Source: Propionispira arboris
GTDB lineage: Bacteria; Bacillota; Negativicutes; Selenomonadales; Selenomonadaceae
Assembly (NCBI RefSeq): GCF_900109225.1
Contig: NZ_FNZK01000011.1
Location: 62,001 to 126,000 of the forward strand
Direction: 5' to 3'
Length of the DNA stretch: 64,000 nucleotides
In this document: one piece after another, positions 42,678-51,082 of the stretch
Layout: every line of letters begins with the position of its first letter
How positions within the stretch are numbered: position 1 is the stretch's first letter
Notes under the pieces: model-generated
What the model was told of the DNA's origin: nothing
Database searches by the model: none
The model's input: the letters and a program-made list of their open reading frames with translations, nothing else
Made by a program: the position numbers and the translations under genes

Positions 42678-42722
42678 AAGAAAAGTCTTCCTCATCGATA
42701 TCGGTGGAGAAGGCTTTTCTTA
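42678..42722 (+). terminator. terminator after the capsid gene
   Basis: AAGAAAAGTCTTCCTC pairs with GGAGAAGGCTTTTCTT (near perfect, with wobble or bulge) over a 10-base loop; a TATATTTAT tail follows. Possibly partial, since the tail genes need read-through. Confidence 0.75.
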
Positions 42723-42749
42723 TATTTATAAAGTTTAGGAGGCGGAATC

Positions 42750-43058
42750 TTGATTTTAACTGAAATGAATGCGGCAAATGCTCTCAACTATATTGATCCG
42801 GCAGATATGCCAGAAAAAGTTGTAACAATTTATCTGCCGGCAATTGATAACTATCTTACAAATGCCACCGGAAAAGATTGGGGGATTCTGACTGATACGT
42901 ATACCGCCATTGATCCGTTAGCTGTCATGATAGCCAGTGTAATTTTAGTTACGTGGTTTGAAGATCCTAGCCAAATGGGAAAAGTTAGTAATAATGGACT
43001 GTTAGCCATGATTGGTCAACTGCATTCCAAATATATGGTAGAGAGTGCAACACTATGA
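42750..43058 (+). CDS. head-tail connector (gp6-like)
   Basis: 102 residues from TTG 42750 after AGGAGGCGG. Helical with KVVTIYLPAIDNYLTNATG and LVTWFEDP, matching the phage_connect_1/HK97 gp6 group that binds below the portal. Overlaps the next gene by ATGATG. Confidence 0.8.
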   Translation: MILTEMNAANALNYIDPADMPEKVVTIYLPAIDNYLTNATGKDWGILTDTYTAIDPLAVMIASVILVTWFEDPSQMGKVSNNGLLAMIGQLHSKYMVESATL

Positions 43059-43390
43059 TGGTTGAAAAGAAAAAGTTTAAAATAACATTGCAAAAACCTG
43101 ACTTGATTAATGATGGCAGCGGTGGACGAAAACCAAAACCCGGTGGTGATGGCTGGGCTACCGTTACGCAAGTATGGGCGAACATAAAGACATCACAAAA
43201 AGCATCACTACTAAACAAGACAGGCACTATTGTGTCGGATGTTACCGCTAATATTTATATATGGACTAGGACAGATATAGTTGATGGTTGGCGTATACGA
43301 TATAAAGAAAAAATTTATAAGGTAAATCACACATATGACTTGAATGATTTGGAAATGGTGCTTATATGCAGGGAGGACACGAAATCATGA
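43055..43390 (+). CDS. head-tail adaptor/head closure protein
   Basis: 111 residues, mostly beta: FKITLQKPDLINDGSGGR, VWANIKTSQKAS, and TDIVDGWRIRYKEKIYKVN, the SPP1 gp16-like closure fold. Position and size agree. Confidence 0.8.
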   Translation: MMVEKKKFKITLQKPDLINDGSGGRKPKPGGDGWATVTQVWANIKTSQKASLLNKTGTIVSDVTANIYIWTRTDIVDGWRIRYKEKIYKVNHTYDLNDLEMVLICREDTKS

Positions 43391-43434
43391 GTGGTTTTAG
43401 GAAGATTTGCTGAGTGTGAAAGGAATTAGAAATA

Positions 43435-43869
43435 ATGGCCGTAACATGTCGAGTATATTCAAACCTTAGCGATGAAGTATTTAAGGTTTTACGAAATATC
43501 AAACAATATGATGAAGAAACACAAAAAAATATTAGAAGTGCAGTACGAGACGGGACAAAAGAGGTATTAACTGAGGCAATACGCCGGGCACCAATGCGAA
43601 CGGGAAAACTTAAAGCAAGTATAACGATGAGCTTTGATTATGATAAATCAATGGGAATTGTCAGGGCAAAGTCACCACATGCTCATCTTGTCGAATATGG
43701 AACACGAGCCGTAACGATAACACCTCAAATGAGAAAAGTATTAGAAATAAATGGGAAATTTGCGACATATGCTAATATTCCAGCTAAAGCAGCACATCCT
43801 TTCATGAGACCCGCAATTGAAAAAGTTCGTCCAGATATTGAAAAGAAAATTATCGAGGCATTGAAATGA
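43435..43869 (+). CDS. HK97 gp10-like tail completion protein
   Basis: 144 residues. The signature RAPMRTGKLKASI near residue 60 and HLVEYGTRAV near 88, ending HPFMRPAIEK, is typical of HK97 gp10. It joins head and tail. Overlaps the next gene by four bases. Confidence 0.88.
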   Translation: MAVTCRVYSNLSDEVFKVLRNIKQYDEETQKNIRSAVRDGTKEVLTEAIRRAPMRTGKLKASITMSFDYDKSMGIVRAKSPHAHLVEYGTRAVTITPQMRKVLEINGKFATYANIPAKAAHPFMRPAIEKVRPDIEKKIIEALK

Positions 43870-44303
43870 TTGCAAAAATACAAAAAAGAATACCTATGGT
43901 AGCCATGCAGACTGCTTTATATGCTCTGTTAACACAAGGGCAAACAACACCTGTATATGATGATGTCCCAGATGAAGCAAAATTACCATATATCACATTG
44001 GGTGCATTCACCTGCAAACAAAATGGAGATAAAACGGCTAGTATCTGGGATGTATCTATACAAATTCACGGATGGTCAGAGTATTCCGGTAAAGCTGAGA
44101 TAAATGAAATACTAGATGATGTATCAACTGTAATTTCGTCCGTAAATGTTGACTTATCTGCTGCCAATTTTTGCGTTATTGATCAAGATATTGACTTTGT
44201 AGAAGCCTTTCCAGAAGAAATCGCTGGTTATCATGGAGTAATAACTGTAATAGCTAAAATTCAAGATGTGAAAAATAATGTGTCCAAGTTGGATACAAAA
44301 TAA
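43866..44303 (+). CDS. DUF3168-like tail terminator/completion protein
   Basis: 145 residues with ALYALLTQGQTTPVYDDVPD at the N-terminus, LPYITLGAF and IWDVSIQIHGWSEYSGKAEI, the pattern of DUF3168 tail completion proteins. Its 3' end carries the degenerate palindrome at 44280. Confidence 0.82.
   Translation: MIAKIQKRIPMVAMQTALYALLTQGQTTPVYDDVPDEAKLPYITLGAFTCKQNGDKTASIWDVSIQIHGWSEYSGKAEINEILDDVSTVISSVNVDLSAANFCVIDQDIDFVEAFPEEIAGYHGVITVIAKIQDVKNNVSKLDTK
44280..44296 (+). repeat. palindromic element, degenerate copy C
   Basis: GTGTCCAAGTTGGATAC, preceded by AAAAATAAT as in copies A and B; one arm base is changed to a wobble. It lies at the end of the DUF3168 gene, 24 bases before the major tail protein start. 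Confidence 0.5.
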
Positions 44304-44319
44304 AGTGAGGTAATGAGAA

Positions 44320-45048
44320 ATGGGAACGACATTAGAAAATATTACACTGCCGGAAAATCCTTCAAAAAGTACGGCGACAACTGGTAAAGATCACCTGCTT
44401 TCGATTAATACAGGGACGATAGCGGCTCCGGAATGGCAGCTTGTAGGAGGACAACGAAATGCAGCATTGAATGAAAAGGCTGATAGTATTGATGCATCAC
44501 ATAAAACATCGGGCGGATGGAAGAGCACATTGCCTGGAATGAAATCATGGAGCATTGATTATTCAGGATTGGGCATGCTGGGAAATATCGGCGTTGCGGC
44601 AATGCATCAAGCTTTTCGAGAAAGCCAACAGGTGAATACAAAATTTGAATATCCAGATGGGAGTTATCAAACAGGCTGGGCAAGTGTTACATCCTATGCT
44701 TTAGATACACCGCACGATGGAGTGGCAACCCTGAAAACGTCGCTGGAAGGTGTTGGCCCTATATCGGAAATTAAAGTACCTGCAACAGCATCGGCATCAC
44801 CAACAACAGGAACATTTAGTAAAGCGGCTGCAGCTGACTTACCTATTACGATTTCACCGACAACGACGACGGTACGTTCCGTATCGAACGGGGGCGATAT
44901 ATTGATATTGGGCACAGATTACACATATTCCGGTGGAACATTGACGATTTTAAAGAATTATTTAGCCAATCAGTCCGATGGATCGGTAGCGTTGCTTATC
45001 GATACGCCTGCGAATGATTTGACTATAACTATTACGGTGGGGGTTTAA
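44320..45048 (+). CDS. major tail (tube) protein
   Basis: 242 residues of the phi13/TP901-1 tail tube type: N-terminal LLSINTGTIAAPEWQLVGGQ, HKTSGGWKSTLPGMKSW, and DGSYQTGWASVTSY. After about residue 160 the protein has a TASASPTTGTF linker and an extra beta domain of about 75 residues, likely displayed on the tube surface. Confidence 0.88.
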   Translation: MGTTLENITLPENPSKSTATTGKDHLLSINTGTIAAPEWQLVGGQRNAALNEKADSIDASHKTSGGWKSTLPGMKSWSIDYSGLGMLGNIGVAAMHQAFRESQQVNTKFEYPDGSYQTGWASVTSYALDTPHDGVATLKTSLEGVGPISEIKVPATASASPTTGTFSKAAAADLPITISPTTTTVRSVSNGGDILILGTDYTYSGGTLTILKNYLANQSDGSVALLIDTPANDLTITITVGV

Positions 45049-45054
45049 TAATAA

Positions 45055-45402
45055 ATGAAAAAAACAGTACAAATTAAAATAGATGGTAAGGAAAAGACAA
45101 TATATTTCGATATTCGCAGATTGGCAAAGCTTGAACAGGACATTGGCACATCTATTCTGGGAGTTTTTAGAGGTGGAGTTGTGCAAAAAGCAAATATAAA
45201 CTTTACCGTAGCAGGATTACGAAATGGATTAACGGAGAATATTAGTGTAGATGAGGCCTTCGATACGATTGAAGCATGTTGCAATGCAGGATCAGATATT
45301 GACGAAATTAATTCGAAATTGATAGAGGCGATTTTAGAAACTGGGTTATTTACACCTAAAAAAGAAGAAAAAAACGCAGTGGACGAAACCAAACAGGGGT
45401 AA
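45055..45402 (+). CDS. tail assembly chaperone, short form (gpG-like)
   Basis: 115 residues beginning MKKTVQIKIDGKEKTIYF, helical, acidic C-terminus. Position between tail tube and tape measure identifies it. Its end contains the slippery sequence AAAAAAC (45369-45375) from which a longer product is made. Confidence 0.82.
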   Translation: MKKTVQIKIDGKEKTIYFDIRRLAKLEQDIGTSILGVFRGGVVQKANINFTVAGLRNGLTENISVDEAFDTIEACCNAGSDIDEINSKLIEAILETGLFTPKKEEKNAVDETKQG

Positions 45403-45737
45403 TAGTTTCGTCATTTGCGGAATGGGTAGAGCGGGCCGAGGAAATTGCATACGGTCCGCTTAAACTTTTGCCCCGAGAATTTGAGGAATTGCAGCCGCAT
45501 GAGTTTGAAAAGTTGATAGATGGTTACAAAAAAAGAAAAAAAGAACAAGAATTCAACGATGCATATTTCACAGCATGCATCATGAATACGCAGTTAAAAG
45601 AGCCGATAACACCACATAAAATTTTAGAACCAATCTGGAAAGAAGAACAAAATGAAAGACAGACTGCTGATGATGAAGAATATCTGCGCAACCGATTTAA
45701 AATGCCGAAGGGAGGGATAGCGGAATGTCAACGGTAA
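45055..45737 (+). CDS. tail assembly chaperone, -1 frameshift product (gpGT-like)
   Basis: The downstream reading frame is open from 45360 to 45737 without its own good start. In the -1 frame relative to the short form it encodes SSFAEWVERAEEIAYGPL and EFEELQPHEFEKLIDGYKK, the typical T domain. At 45369 the zero frame reads A AAA AAC, the canonical X XXY YYZ slip site, in correct phase. This reproduces the lambda G/GT arrangement. The 3' end overlaps the tape measure start by 13 bases. Confidence 0.8.
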
Positions 45738-48700
45738 GTGAAATGCTGATTAAGATTGGGGCGGATTCAAGTGGATTAAAGTCAGAAATGACAAAGACAC
45801 AAGAAACGATCAATACAGCATTTAATACAAATCCAGTTAATGAATTTACAAATGCTCTTACAGGTGCCACTAATGGTATTGGTGGTGTTCTTGGAAAATT
45901 ATCAGGTATTGCCGCTGTAGCTGCTGGAGGATTTGGTCTTGGAAGTATGATTGAGAGCGCTGTCAATGCAGGTGAATCAGTATATCAACTTTCCAACAAG
46001 CTTAAAATAAGTGCTGGCGAAGCAGGAACTTTATCAAGAATATTGAAACTCACTGGCGGCGATACAGATACTTTTTCTGGAGCTATGATGCGTCTGGACA
46101 AGAATCTTTCAGCGAGTGGCGAATCAAGCGCTAAAATAAAGGCGACTTTAGAAACATTCGGTGTATCCGTTACGGATGCAAATGGCCATATGCTGCCTAT
46201 GAACGAACAGTTGAAAAATTTATCAGCTGGATATAAAAAAGCCTCTGATTCAGGGTTACAACAAGAATTTATAATGAATACCCTGGGTGTCCGTGGCATG
46301 GCATTAACAAAGACATTGCAAAACTATAATGAAGCCTCAACGAACGCTGCTAAAATAAAAAGTATTGGTCTTGATCCAGAAGAAATGCATAAAATGTCGC
46401 AAGAATTACAACTTGTAAAAATGCAGGCTTCTCAGTTAGAACTTGCTGGTGGAGCAGCGTTGGCCCCTGTTGCAGAAGAAATGTTTCCTGTGATACTGTC
46501 AGGACTTACTCAAACCGCAAAATATTTGGCTGATAATAAGACTGAAATAAAAGATATTACGAAAAACGCCTTGGAATTATTAGCGTTATATAAAAGCATG
46601 CAGGCAATTGGCAAGATTGGCAGTGGTGTATCAAGTTTTTGGGGGAATGCAACTGCAACGGCAGCAAAATCGATTGTGCCGACGGTGGACCCGGCAGCTT
46701 TGACAACGACACAAGAAAAATCAATTAATAGAGCGGTTGCAACATCTAATGCAGGTTATGCAAAAATAGAAAAAGCAGCTGTAAAAGCGGCACAAACAGC
46801 AAATTTAAGTGCTACGGAATCGGCGGCGATTATATCAGAAAAATGCATAGAAATATCAAATCAGGCAGCTATTGCGGCTGAAAAAATACGAGCTGATATG
46901 ACAGCAAGTTTTATGCAAAGCAATATTTCAGCTAAAGAGTCTTTGACTAATACGTCCGTATCTTTGCAGGCTGTGGGAGTTGTAGCAACAGAAACTGCTG
47001 ATAAAGTGACAATTGCGAACAATGAAATTATTGCAAGCACAAAGGAAACAGCAACGGCTCAAGCAAGTCTTGCTGAAACAATGTTGGAAACAGGAATAGC
47101 GGCAACAGCGGCTGGAGAAAAAACAATACTGGCGAATGCCGGAATAGCAGAATCGGCTCGTGGTGCAAGTGTAGCCGAAGCGGAACTAGCCGATTATATA
47201 ACGATGACGGGTATAGAAGCAACCATTGCCGGAGAAAAAGCGGCAATTGCCAATGCCGAAACCGCTGAAACAGCTAGAGCGGCAGCTGTAGCTGAAGCAG
47301 AAGTTGTCGAAATAACAACGGCTGCCGGATTGGAAGCCGTTGAAACTGGAACGAAAGCTGTTGGAGCAAATACGGCAGCCGCGGCGGCTGCACTGGAAAA
47401 TGCCGGGGCAAATACAGTTTTAACCGTAGCGACAGAAGCAGCCGGAAATGAGGCAGTGGTAACTGGAACGAAGACCGTAGGTGCCATGGCAACAGCAATA
47501 TCCGCAGTTGGAAACTTGAGGGCAGCTGTATTTGCTTTGATGGGTGGCTGGATTGGTGTGGCAGCGGCGACGGGATATGCTATTTATAAGCTGGTGCAAT
47601 ATGAAAGTACTAAAAATAACATTGAAAGTTACAATTCTGATGCAGAAGTAAGCTACAATAAGACAACTGGAAAATTACAGAAAAAAGCATGGATAGAAGG
47701 GAAAACTTCTTCACTTTATGATCCAACCACTAAACAGAATATTGAAGTGACTGCATCGGATGGAGGCTGGGGATATAAGGATTTAAGCGATGCTGAAGTT
47801 GAGGAACATAATGCTTATATAAAATATATTGAAGAACAAAAAAACAAAAAACCATGGATGGATAATGGAGGTTATGAAGATGACAAATTAGCAGAACTTA
47901 GGGCAAGACAGAAAGAACTTGAAGATGAAGCTAAGTCTGAAAATAAAACAGGACATCCAAAAACAGAAAAAGTAGAAAAAGATACTACGGAACATTATTC
48001 CGAAATTGATAAATTGGGTGATTATTCAAACCAGGCATTATATGCAGCAAATACCTATGGACTTGATCCAAATTTGTATGGTGCGTTAATTGAAGCCGAG
48101 TCAAGTGGCGATCCAAATGCACGTTCTAGTGCTGGTGCAATCGGCTTTGCGCAACTTATGCCAGATACAGCGGCAGGCCTTGGGGTAAACGCCTATGATC
48201 CGAATGACAATCTAATGGGTGGAGCCGCATATTTTAAGAGTATGCTGGATATGTTTAATGGTGATATTCGATTAGCGTTAGCAGCTTATAACGCTAGTCC
48301 AGATACTGTAAAAGCTGCAGGCGGTGTTCCTAATATACCGGAAACGCAAAATTATGTTTCAAAGGTCATGGGAATATACCAAGGTGCATCGACATCAAAA
48401 GGACCGGCACAATATGATCAGGCAGCAGAATTGAAAAAATTACAGCAAGCAAAAGAAGAAGCTGTAACTCTTTATGCTGGGATGGCAACTGAAATTGATG
48501 CAGAAACATCCACTACCTATTCAGCTGGAATGGATAAAATAGCACAAGATGTTAGCAAAAAAGCAGAACAGATTGCAAAATTACAGGCAGAAGGTGTTGA
48601 TACAACTAATTTATCAGCTGAATTGGGGAAATATAAAGATATATTAAAAAGTAAAATAACAGATCAGTGGGAAGCTGCACTGAGGCAATTAAAAGATGAT

Positions 48701-49711
48701 TCGCGTTTAGCCCATGCACAACTTATTGATGATTTTGCCGGGCAGGCGGATGCCGAATATCAGATGACGGTTACAAAGTTGGATAAGGAACGAAAAGAAA
48801 AATTAAAATCTATTCAGCAGGATAAAAATGATAAGGCAGATGCATTGGTCGTAGAACAATGGTATAACGATCAAGTTTTGATAGCGCAGAAAGACCGCGA
48901 AAAGAAACAACGGGATTTGCATCAAAAAACAATGCAGAGTCTGAGTGAATATGGCAATGTATCAGGATCTGTCAATCAATTAGGCACACAACAGGCTTTG
49001 GATGCACAAGATTTAGCGGGAAAACAAGCATTTATAACGGAGTATTATGATCTTTGGAAAAAAGAACATAAATCAGCGATGGAATATATGGCTGAAGCCT
49101 CAGGAGATTTCGAGTCTGGGATGGAAAACGTTTTTGAAGATATAGGCAAAGGTGTAAAAAATGCGGAGGATTTGATTAAATCTTTTGGCAGTTTAATACT
49201 TAGCACGATTGAAAAAATTGTAGCAGAACGTGCGGCAACTCAAATTACTAGTAGCTTACTCAATAGCTTTTTAGGGACAACAGCGAATAGTTATGGCGGC
49301 TCTATGAGTAGCTATATGCCAATTAGTACAGACTGGCTTGGAACAGAAACACAAAATGCTAGTAGTGGAACAGGACTAGTTAATACGGATTGGCAGAACC
49401 CATATAAATTTGCGGATGGTGGCATTGTAACAGGACCGACGGTTGGAATGATTGGCGAGGCCGGCTATCCAGAAGCAATTATGCCACTTACGCCACAAGG
49501 AATGAAAAATGCAGGATTTAGTGGATCATCCGGTTCAGCAAACCTTCAGGTAAATGTAAATAACTATAGTACGGCCAAGGTAGCAGCTTCACAGCCGCAA
49601 TATAGCCCGGATTTACAAAAATGGGTGTTGGATATCGTAGTGGATGGAGCAGAACGAAATGTTTCGGGATTCAATAACAATTTAAAAACATCGCTGGGAG
49701 TTGGTTCTTGA
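45725..49711 (+). CDS. tape measure protein with lytic transglycosylase domain
   Basis: 1328 residues. N-terminal helical region, an Ala/Glu/Thr-rich repeat region at about 450-600, hydrophobic segment near 605-620, then an SLT lytic transglycosylase domain at about 760-880 with the catalytic glutamate in LIEAESSGDPNARSSAGAIG and the following FAQLMPDTA, LALAAYNASP and ETQNYVSKV motifs. The C-terminus has the common MIGEAGYPEAIMPLTPQG signature. It sets tail length; the SLT domain would cut peptidoglycan during DNA entry. Confidence 0.92.
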   Translation: MSTVSEMLIKIGADSSGLKSEMTKTQETINTAFNTNPVNEFTNALTGATNGIGGVLGKLSGIAAVAAGGFGLGSMIESAVNAGESVYQLSNKLKISAGEAGTLSRILKLTGGDTDTFSGAMMRLDKNLSASGESSAKIKATLETFGVSVTDANGHMLPMNEQLKNLSAGYKKASDSGLQQEFIMNTLGVRGMALTKTLQNYNEASTNAAKIKSIGLDPEEMHKMSQELQLVKMQASQLELAGGAALAPVAEEMFPVILSGLTQTAKYLADNKTEIKDITKNALELLALYKSMQAIGKIGSGVSSFWGNATATAAKSIVPTVDPAALTTTQEKSINRAVATSNAGYAKIEKAAVKAAQTANLSATESAAIISEKCIEISNQAAIAAEKIRADMTASFMQSNISAKESLTNTSVSLQAVGVVATETADKVTIANNEIIASTKETATAQASLAETMLETGIAATAAGEKTILANAGIAESARGASVAEAELADYITMTGIEATIAGEKAAIANAETAETARAAAVAEAEVVEITTAAGLEAVETGTKAVGANTAAAAAALENAGANTVLTVATEAAGNEAVVTGTKTVGAMATAISAVGNLRAAVFALMGGWIGVAAATGYAIYKLVQYESTKNNIESYNSDAEVSYNKTTGKLQKKAWIEGKTSSLYDPTTKQNIEVTASDGGWGYKDLSDAEVEEHNAYIKYIEEQKNKKPWMDNGGYEDDKLAELRARQKELEDEAKSENKTGHPKTEKVEKDTTEHYSEIDKLGDYSNQALYAANTYGLDPNLYGALIEAESSGDPNARSSAGAIGFAQLMPDTAAGLGVNAYDPNDNLMGGAAYFKSMLDMFNGDIRLALAAYNASPDTVKAAGGVPNIPETQNYVSKVMGIYQGASTSKGPAQYDQAAELKKLQQAKEEAVTLYAGMATEIDAETSTTYSAGMDKIAQDVSKKAEQIAKLQAEGVDTTNLSAELGKYKDILKSKITDQWEAALRQLKDDSRLAHAQLIDDFAGQADAEYQMTVTKLDKERKEKLKSIQQDKNDKADALVVEQWYNDQVLIAQKDREKKQRDLHQKTMQSLSEYGNVSGSVNQLGTQQALDAQDLAGKQAFITEYYDLWKKEHKSAMEYMAEASGDFESGMENVFEDIGKGVKNAEDLIKSFGSLILSTIEKIVAERAATQITSSLLNSFLGTTANSYGGSMSSYMPISTDWLGTETQNASSGTGLVNTDWQNPYKFADGGIVTGPTVGMIGEAGYPEAIMPLTPQGMKNAGFSGSSGSANLQVNVNNYSTAKVAASQPQYSPDLQKWVLDIVVDGAERNVSGFNNNLKTSLGVGS

Positions 49712-49712
49712 T

Positions 49713-50084
49713 ATGGCATTGCTTGTATTTTTAAGTGATTTTCCCGAACCTGTTATTCCCGAAACAGATAGTTCTAGTTTTAAGGAAGATTTTAAGGATA
49801 GTACGATCTCCTCAACAACGGATGCAAACTACAAAATCACAAGGCCGCGTGCTTCGAGAATGCCGGGTTCTTGGTCGTATACCTATAGAGGTGTAACAGA
49901 AGAACAGTATTTTGCATTGATTGATTTTTGGCGGCTTGTAAACGGTACCGCCGGAATGTTTTATTTCACGCCGTATGAAGGTCCATATAAAGGCATTCAA
50001 AAAATAGTAAGATTTTCGGCCAAAGGTGACTGGCAGCCATATTATGAAGGGTATCGTGGATCATTATCCTTTGAAGAGGTGTAA
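49713..50084 (+). CDS. minor tail protein M-like
   Basis: 123 residues from ATG 49713 (an in-frame TTG at 49701 gives four more). The stretch RPRASRMPGSWSYTYRGVTE and FWRLVNGTAGMFYFTPYEG resembles the lambda gpM tail-tip protein. It follows the tape measure and precedes an L-like gene, the lambda order M-L-K. Confidence 0.72.
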   Translation: MALLVFLSDFPEPVIPETDSSSFKEDFKDSTISSTTDANYKITRPRASRMPGSWSYTYRGVTEEQYFALIDFWRLVNGTAGMFYFTPYEGPYKGIQKIVRFSAKGDWQPYYEGYRGSLSFEEV

Positions 50085-50086
50085 GG

Positions 50087-50680
50087 ATGAATTTATGGTC
50101 AACAGCAGGTATACTCGAAAAAAATAAATTAGCAAATGATAAACCATTTTTAATTGTGCTTGAAATGGTTGTAGCTGGTATTGATGAGCCGATACGCTTA
50201 GTGCGAGATAATGTAGATTGTGAGTGGAATGGTGAAACATGGCAGCGGTTTCCTTTCGACTTTGATAATTTGACAACACAAGATGGAAAAGAAATACCCT
50301 CTGTAAATCTCAAAGTATCAAATGTACAAGGATTGATTCAAGGCTACGTCCAAAGATATCGCGGGTTTTGTGATGCTAACGTTAAAGTAATGGTCATTCA
50401 TGCAGCGCATTTGGATAATACAATTCCTGAGATTGAACTGGACTTTGTAGTGAAACAGACATCCTATACAGAAGAATGGGTCACATTTTCGATAGGAGCA
50501 TCCAATGATCATTCTTTTCGATTTCCTATCTGGCGTTATATGACAAAATTTTGTCCATTTCGTTTTAAAAATATCCAGTGCGGCTATAATGGCTCACTGG
50601 ATATTTGCGATAATACCCTTGCAACATGTCGAATTCCAAAGCGATTTGGCGGGGAATCAGGATTACAAAATAGTAGGTGA
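50087..50680 (+). CDS. minor tail protein L-like, possible Fe-S cluster
   Basis: 197 residues of the lambda gpL tail-tip family: DNVDCEWNGETWQRFPFDFD near the start and a C-terminal block with four cysteines, KFCPFRFKNIQCGYNG and DICDNTLATC (about 155-181). Lambda gpL binds an iron-sulfur cluster through conserved cysteines, and the same set is present here. Confidence 0.82.
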   Translation: MNLWSTAGILEKNKLANDKPFLIVLEMVVAGIDEPIRLVRDNVDCEWNGETWQRFPFDFDNLTTQDGKEIPSVNLKVSNVQGLIQGYVQRYRGFCDANVKVMVIHAAHLDNTIPEIELDFVVKQTSYTEEWVTFSIGASNDHSFRFPIWRYMTKFCPFRFKNIQCGYNGSLDICDNTLATCRIPKRFGGESGLQNSR

Positions 50681-50686
50681 TGCACA

Positions 50687-51082
50687 ATGTTTGACGATCT
50701 AATAGGACGTCCCTTTAAAGATGGTGGGCGTGGGCCAACTGAATATGACTGCTGGGGTTTAGCGAAAAAAGTGTATTTGATGTATGAGCAGACACTTCCT
50801 GAGTATCCCATTTCGGCAATGGATGCTGTGAAGATTGGTCAGCAAATGAAACAAGAGGAAACAATGTGGCAGAAATTAGAAAAGCCTTGTGTTCCTTGTC
50901 TTGTAGTCATTCGGCTTTCCGATAAATCTTGGGCAAATCATGTGGGGGTATATATCGGAAACGGTCAATTTATTCATGCCTATAAAACAACAGGGGTTGT
51001 CATTGAAAAAATAAAAAGCTGGCGAAGTTTGATTGTTGGATTTTATATCCAGAAAGGAGAAAACATGTGCTCGAAGTTGTAA
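50687..51082 (+). CDS. NlpC/P60 tail-tip peptidase (gpK-like)
   Basis: 131 residues. Catalytic cysteine in GPTEYDCWGLAKK (about residue 24), histidine in WANHVGVYIGNGQF (about 86). Cuts peptidoglycan peptides at infection or shapes the tail tip. Only the NlpC/P60 half of lambda gpK is present, no JAMM domain. Overlaps the J-like gene by 16 bases. Confidence 0.85.
   Translation: MFDDLIGRPFKDGGRGPTEYDCWGLAKKVYLMYEQTLPEYPISAMDAVKIGQQMKQEETMWQKLEKPCVPCLVVIRLSDKSWANHVGVYIGNGQFIHAYKTTGVVIEKIKSWRSLIVGFYIQKGENMCSKL

Noticed and set aside
45468-45737. Independent gene at the tail chaperone 3' part
   Set aside because: No ribosome binding site at TTG 45468, the frame is open far upstream, and a slip site in the previous gene explains it.
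47194-47498. Alanine/leucine-rich minus-strand frames within the tape measure gene
   Set aside because: They are the antisense image of an Ala/Glu-rich repeat, with no start signals.
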